7,641 bases of DNA, taken from the NCBI GenBank assembly GCA_005888075.1, contig VBKD01000030.1, positions 1 through 7,641 on the forward strand, given 5' to 3'. Position 1 is the first letter of the stretch. The number at the start of each line of letters is the position of its first letter. The DNA comes from Chloroflexota bacterium. Its GTDB lineage: Bacteria > Chloroflexota > Dormibacteria > Dormibacterales > Dormibacteraceae. This document shows, piece by piece, positions 5,877 through 7,641 of the stretch. Position numbers and translations under genes: made by a program. The notes under the pieces are model-generated. The model made no database searches and had not been told where the DNA came from. It saw nothing but the letters and a program-made list of their open reading frames with translations.

Positions 5877-7123
5877 ATACCGGCGCCTCCAGCGAGGTGG
5901 CTGGCCACCTCATCCGGCGAAACTCGCTTGGGACGCTGGCCGGATGCCATCCACGAGACGGCCGACTCGCTGTCGCAGTGGATGAGGTTTGCCGCGCCGA
6001 CGGCGGTCCACCATGCCTTGGCCCGAGCAGGCTCGCGCGCTTCGGTGTCGACGACCGCTCGCATGCCGAGAAGGCGAAGGGTCGAGCCGATGCGAAGGGC
6101 GGTGTCCAGTCCCGCCCCGGTCCATGCCACGGCGGCGTCCAGGCGAGGCATCGTGACCGGCCCGGACGTCCTCGCGAGCATCTCCGTCACCAGGTCGAGC
6201 TGCACCATGAACCCGGTCGCGGGGGCGGGCCGGCCGAATCGAGCCAGCAGGCCGTCATACCGGCCACCCTGGGTCACGGGACGCCCGAGGTCAGGCCCGT
6301 AGCCCTCGAATATGACGCCGGTGTAATAGTCGAAGTCGCGTATCGCCCCGAGGTCGAGGCTCACGACCTGCGCGATGCCGTGCGCGACCAGCAGCTCGCG
6401 CACCTTCGCCAGCTCCGCGAGCGCCGTCTCCGACCGCCGGTTGCGGACCAGTCCGCCCGCCGCTTGCAGGATTTCGGCCCCGCCACGCAACGCGGGAAAT
6501 CGCAGCAGGAGCTCGTGTTCGGCGGAACGCAATGGGGTGCTCTCGAGCAGGGATTCGAGCGCGACGAAGTCGCGGGCGGCAAGCGCGACGCGGACCGCCG
6601 CCTTGACCTCGTCCGGCAGCTTGACCGCGTCCATGATCCCGTGGAAGAACTCCGCGTGCCCCACATCGATCTGATAGCGGCGGATCCCGGCCGCCTCCAT
6701 GCATCGCGCCGCCATGGCGATCACCTCGGCGTCGGCGACCGCGCCCGGCGCGCCGATGAGCTCCGCGCCCACCTGGTAGGTCTCGCGCCGCTGCTGGAAG
6801 CGGCCTTCGTCAGTCGAGAGGACCGGACCCGCATAGCAAAGCCGAAGCGGGAGCGGCGCGGTGCGCAGCTTCCCCGCGGCGAGCCGGGCCACCGGCACGG
6901 TGCGCTCACCGACCAGGGCGACAACATCGCCATCGCCGTCCGTGAACTTGAACAGGCGCCGGCGCTGCTCACGCCCCAGCCCGAGCTCGAGCACGTCCAT
7001 GCTCTCGACCAGTGGCGTGATGACGTGCCGGTAACCCCAGCGGCGCATCTCGGCGAGAAGCGATTCCTGCGCTTCGCGTAGGACCTCGGCTTCGGCCGGA
7101 AGGAGATCGCGAAAGCCGGGCAC
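5873..7123 (-). CDS. hisZ: ATP phosphoribosyltransferase regulatory subunit HisZ
   Basis: HisZ is a paralogue of the histidyl-tRNA synthetase catalytic core. It does not charge tRNA but assembles with short HisG and provides activation and histidine feedback. The 416-residue product begins PGFRDLLPAEAE like class II HisRS-type proteins. It has the motif 2 region GRFQQRRETYQVGAELIG (107-124) without the synthetase E-R-P-Q box, followed by RDFDYYTGVIFEGY (262-275) and GGRYDGLLARFG (286-297) from the histidine-binding part. Loss of the ERPQ residues and the hisG neighbour argue for HisZ rather than HisRS. Residues 328-416 form an extra alpha/beta-like tail that may be a degenerate anticodon-binding domain. 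The start is GTG at 7123; no other start lies in frame upstream before the neighbouring gene, and the ribosome site is poor (a GGAGG occurs 34 bases away). It overlaps hisG by 4 bases. Confidence 0.93.
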   Translation of the reverse strand: MPGFRDLLPAEAEVLREAQESLLAEMRRWGYRHVITPLVESMDVLELGLGREQRRRLFKFTDGDGDVVALVGERTVPVARLAAGKLRTAPLPLRLCYAGPVLSTDEGRFQQRRETYQVGAELIGAPGAVADAEVIAMAARCMEAAGIRRYQIDVGHAEFFHGIMDAVKLPDEVKAAVRVALAARDFVALESLLESTPLRSAEHELLLRFPALRGGAEILQAAGGLVRNRRSETALAELAKVRELLVAHGIAQVVSLDLGAIRDFDYYTGVIFEGYGPDLGRPVTQGGRYDGLLARFGRPAPATGFMVQLDLVTEMLARTSGPVTMPRLDAAVAWTGAGLDTALRIGSTLRLLGMRAVVDTEAREPARAKAWWTAVGAANLIHCDSESAVSWMASGQRPKRVSPDEVASHLAGGAGI

Positions 7124-7185
7124 ACCGCCCAGCTGAGGCCTAGCGGCGGTGAAGAGACCTCCGGGCCGTGGCCTCGGGAGTCGAA
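7124..7185 (-). other. Spacer before hisZ
   Basis: This is the only gap upstream of hisZ. It holds a six-base inverted repeat (GAGGCC at 7175-7170, GGCCTC at 7140-7135, minus strand) with GGAGG (7162-7158) in the 29-base loop. I see no -10-like hexamer, no histidine-rich leader peptide and no hairpin followed by a U run. hisZ is therefore either cotranscribed with the upstream gene or driven by a promoter inside it. Confidence 0.4.
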
Positions 7186-7635
7186 CTAGCTTTCATCTTC
7201 GTCTTCGTCCGCATCGCTGTCCGCCTCTCCGGAGAAGTCAAGCGGCTCGGCTTCGTCCTCGACCGCGTGCATGCCCTCTTCCAGATCCTCGCTGACGGGG
7301 GTCTCGACGAGCGCCTCTTCCTCTTCCTCGTCGCCAGCGAAAACCTCGACGTCTCGGGCCAGCAGGCTCTCTTTCGTGTAGGGCCGGAACTCCACCTCGC
7401 GCTTGCGCCGCATCGGGAAGCTCGGCTTGCCCGCGAAACGTGGGTCCTGGTAGGTCTCGCGGATGATCAGCTTCACCGTGTTGCCGTCGCACGACGTCAC
7501 CCCGGCCTGGTACCGGTTGCCGCCGCGCACGAACTTCACCAGCCTTCGCGCGAGCTTTGCCTCGAGCGAGCCGACGCGAACGCCGCGTGTGGTCTCGATC
7601 ACGATGCCATCGCTTTCCATGCGGAGCTCAGCCAC
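7186..7635 (-). CDS. Uncharacterised protein with basic front half and acidic C-terminal tail
   Basis: I do not recognise this family. From the GTG at 7635 it encodes 149 residues, but the frame remains open to the window edge (codons for Gly-Asp precede it), so the gene may start further out; ATG at 7620 is another candidate. Residues about 10-75 look like a small beta-rich domain with IVIETTRGVRVGSLEAKLAR (11-30), then GGNRYQAGVTSCDGNTVKLI (38-57) and ETYQDPRFAGKPSFP (60-74), followed by a basic stretch MRRKREVEFR (75-84). Residues 95-149 are very acidic: 27 of 55 are Asp or Glu with no Lys or Arg, ending DADEDEDES. There is no signal peptide or membrane segment, so it is probably cytoplasmic. 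It lies 62 bases before hisZ on the same strand and may share its transcript. The split charge suggests a nucleic-acid- or protein-binding role, but that is speculation. Confidence 0.75.
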   Translation of the reverse strand: MAELRMESDGIVIETTRGVRVGSLEAKLARRLVKFVRGGNRYQAGVTSCDGNTVKLIIRETYQDPRFAGKPSFPMRRKREVEFRPYTKESLLARDVEVFAGDEEEEEALVETPVSEDLEEGMHAVEDEAEPLDFSGEADSDADEDEDES

Positions 7636-7641
7636 GTCGCC

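Noticed and set aside
5897..7081. A 394-codon open frame on the plus strand, and similar long ones at 3815-4996 and 5361-6302
   Set aside because: They lie opposite hisZ, hisD-hisB and hisG, are rich in Arg, Gly, Asp and His, and have no recognisable motif. Long antisense frames are expected in GC-rich genes.
5873..7123. Histidyl-tRNA synthetase
   Set aside because: The E-R-P-Q part of motif 2 is missing, and the gene overlaps a short hisG that requires HisZ.
7124..7185. Histidine attenuator, T-box or riboswitch before hisZ
   Set aside because: Only 62 bases, no run of His codons, no specifier-type structure and no terminator hairpin; the inverted repeat is just 6 bp.
7236..7350. GA-rich repetitive tract as a mobile or structural repeat
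   Set aside because: It simply encodes runs of Glu and Asp in the acidic tail; no regular repeat unit is seen.
1..7641. CRISPR array, tRNA or rRNA genes, insertion sequence, phage or toxin-antitoxin module
   Set aside because: No spaced direct repeats, cloverleaf, transposase or paired small genes were seen; nearly all bases belong to the his and arg genes.

Overview
The window is a G+C-rich bacterial segment with every recognisable gene on the minus strand. Read in the direction of transcription (right to left), it holds an uncharacterised acidic-tailed protein gene, then hisZ-hisG-hisD-hisB-hisH-hisF-hisI, a 119-base spacer, and argC-argJ. argJ runs off the left edge. Eight of the nine named genes are complete.

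Organism: the ATP phosphoribosyltransferase is the short HisG form and is preceded by its partner HisZ. HisD carries a V-P-L-G-D-Y signature of a type I associate with high-GC Gram-positive-like lineages. GTG and TTG starts outnumber ATG, and third codon positions are mostly G or C. A Terrabacteria lineage such as Chloroflexota or Dormibacterota fits, but this is inference and cannot be fixed from the window.

Layout: positions 7186 to at least 7635 encode a roughly 149-residue protein with a basic front half and a very acidic tail, which I do not recognise. A 62-base gap (7124-7185) follows. From 7123 to 1744 seven his genes are packed with overlaps of 1 to 11 bases, which implies one translationally coupled transcript. 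They cover ATP phosphoribosyltransferase (HisZG), PRA-cyclohydrolase (HisI), imidazole-glycerol-phosphate synthase (HisFH), IGP dehydratase (HisB) and histidinol dehydrogenase (HisD). hisA, hisC, hisE and a histidinol-phosphate phosphatase are absent and must be supplied elsewhere. The spacer 1625-1743 holds a dispersed-type palindromic repeat and an AT-rich patch. That patch has a near-consensus -10 box just before argC and two ARG-box-like sites 20 bp apart, so argC-argJ probably start their own ArgR-controlled unit with a leaderless or nearly leaderless mRNA. argC and argJ overlap by 4 bases and encode steps of arginine (acetylated ornithine) synthesis.

The most interesting points are a palindromic repeat that appears to have inserted in frame into argC, adding about 15 residues; the putative tandem ARG boxes with a start-proximal promoter; and the unknown acidic-tailed protein at the head of the his cluster. 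I found no wholly new multi-gene system: this is mainly a biosynthetic region.
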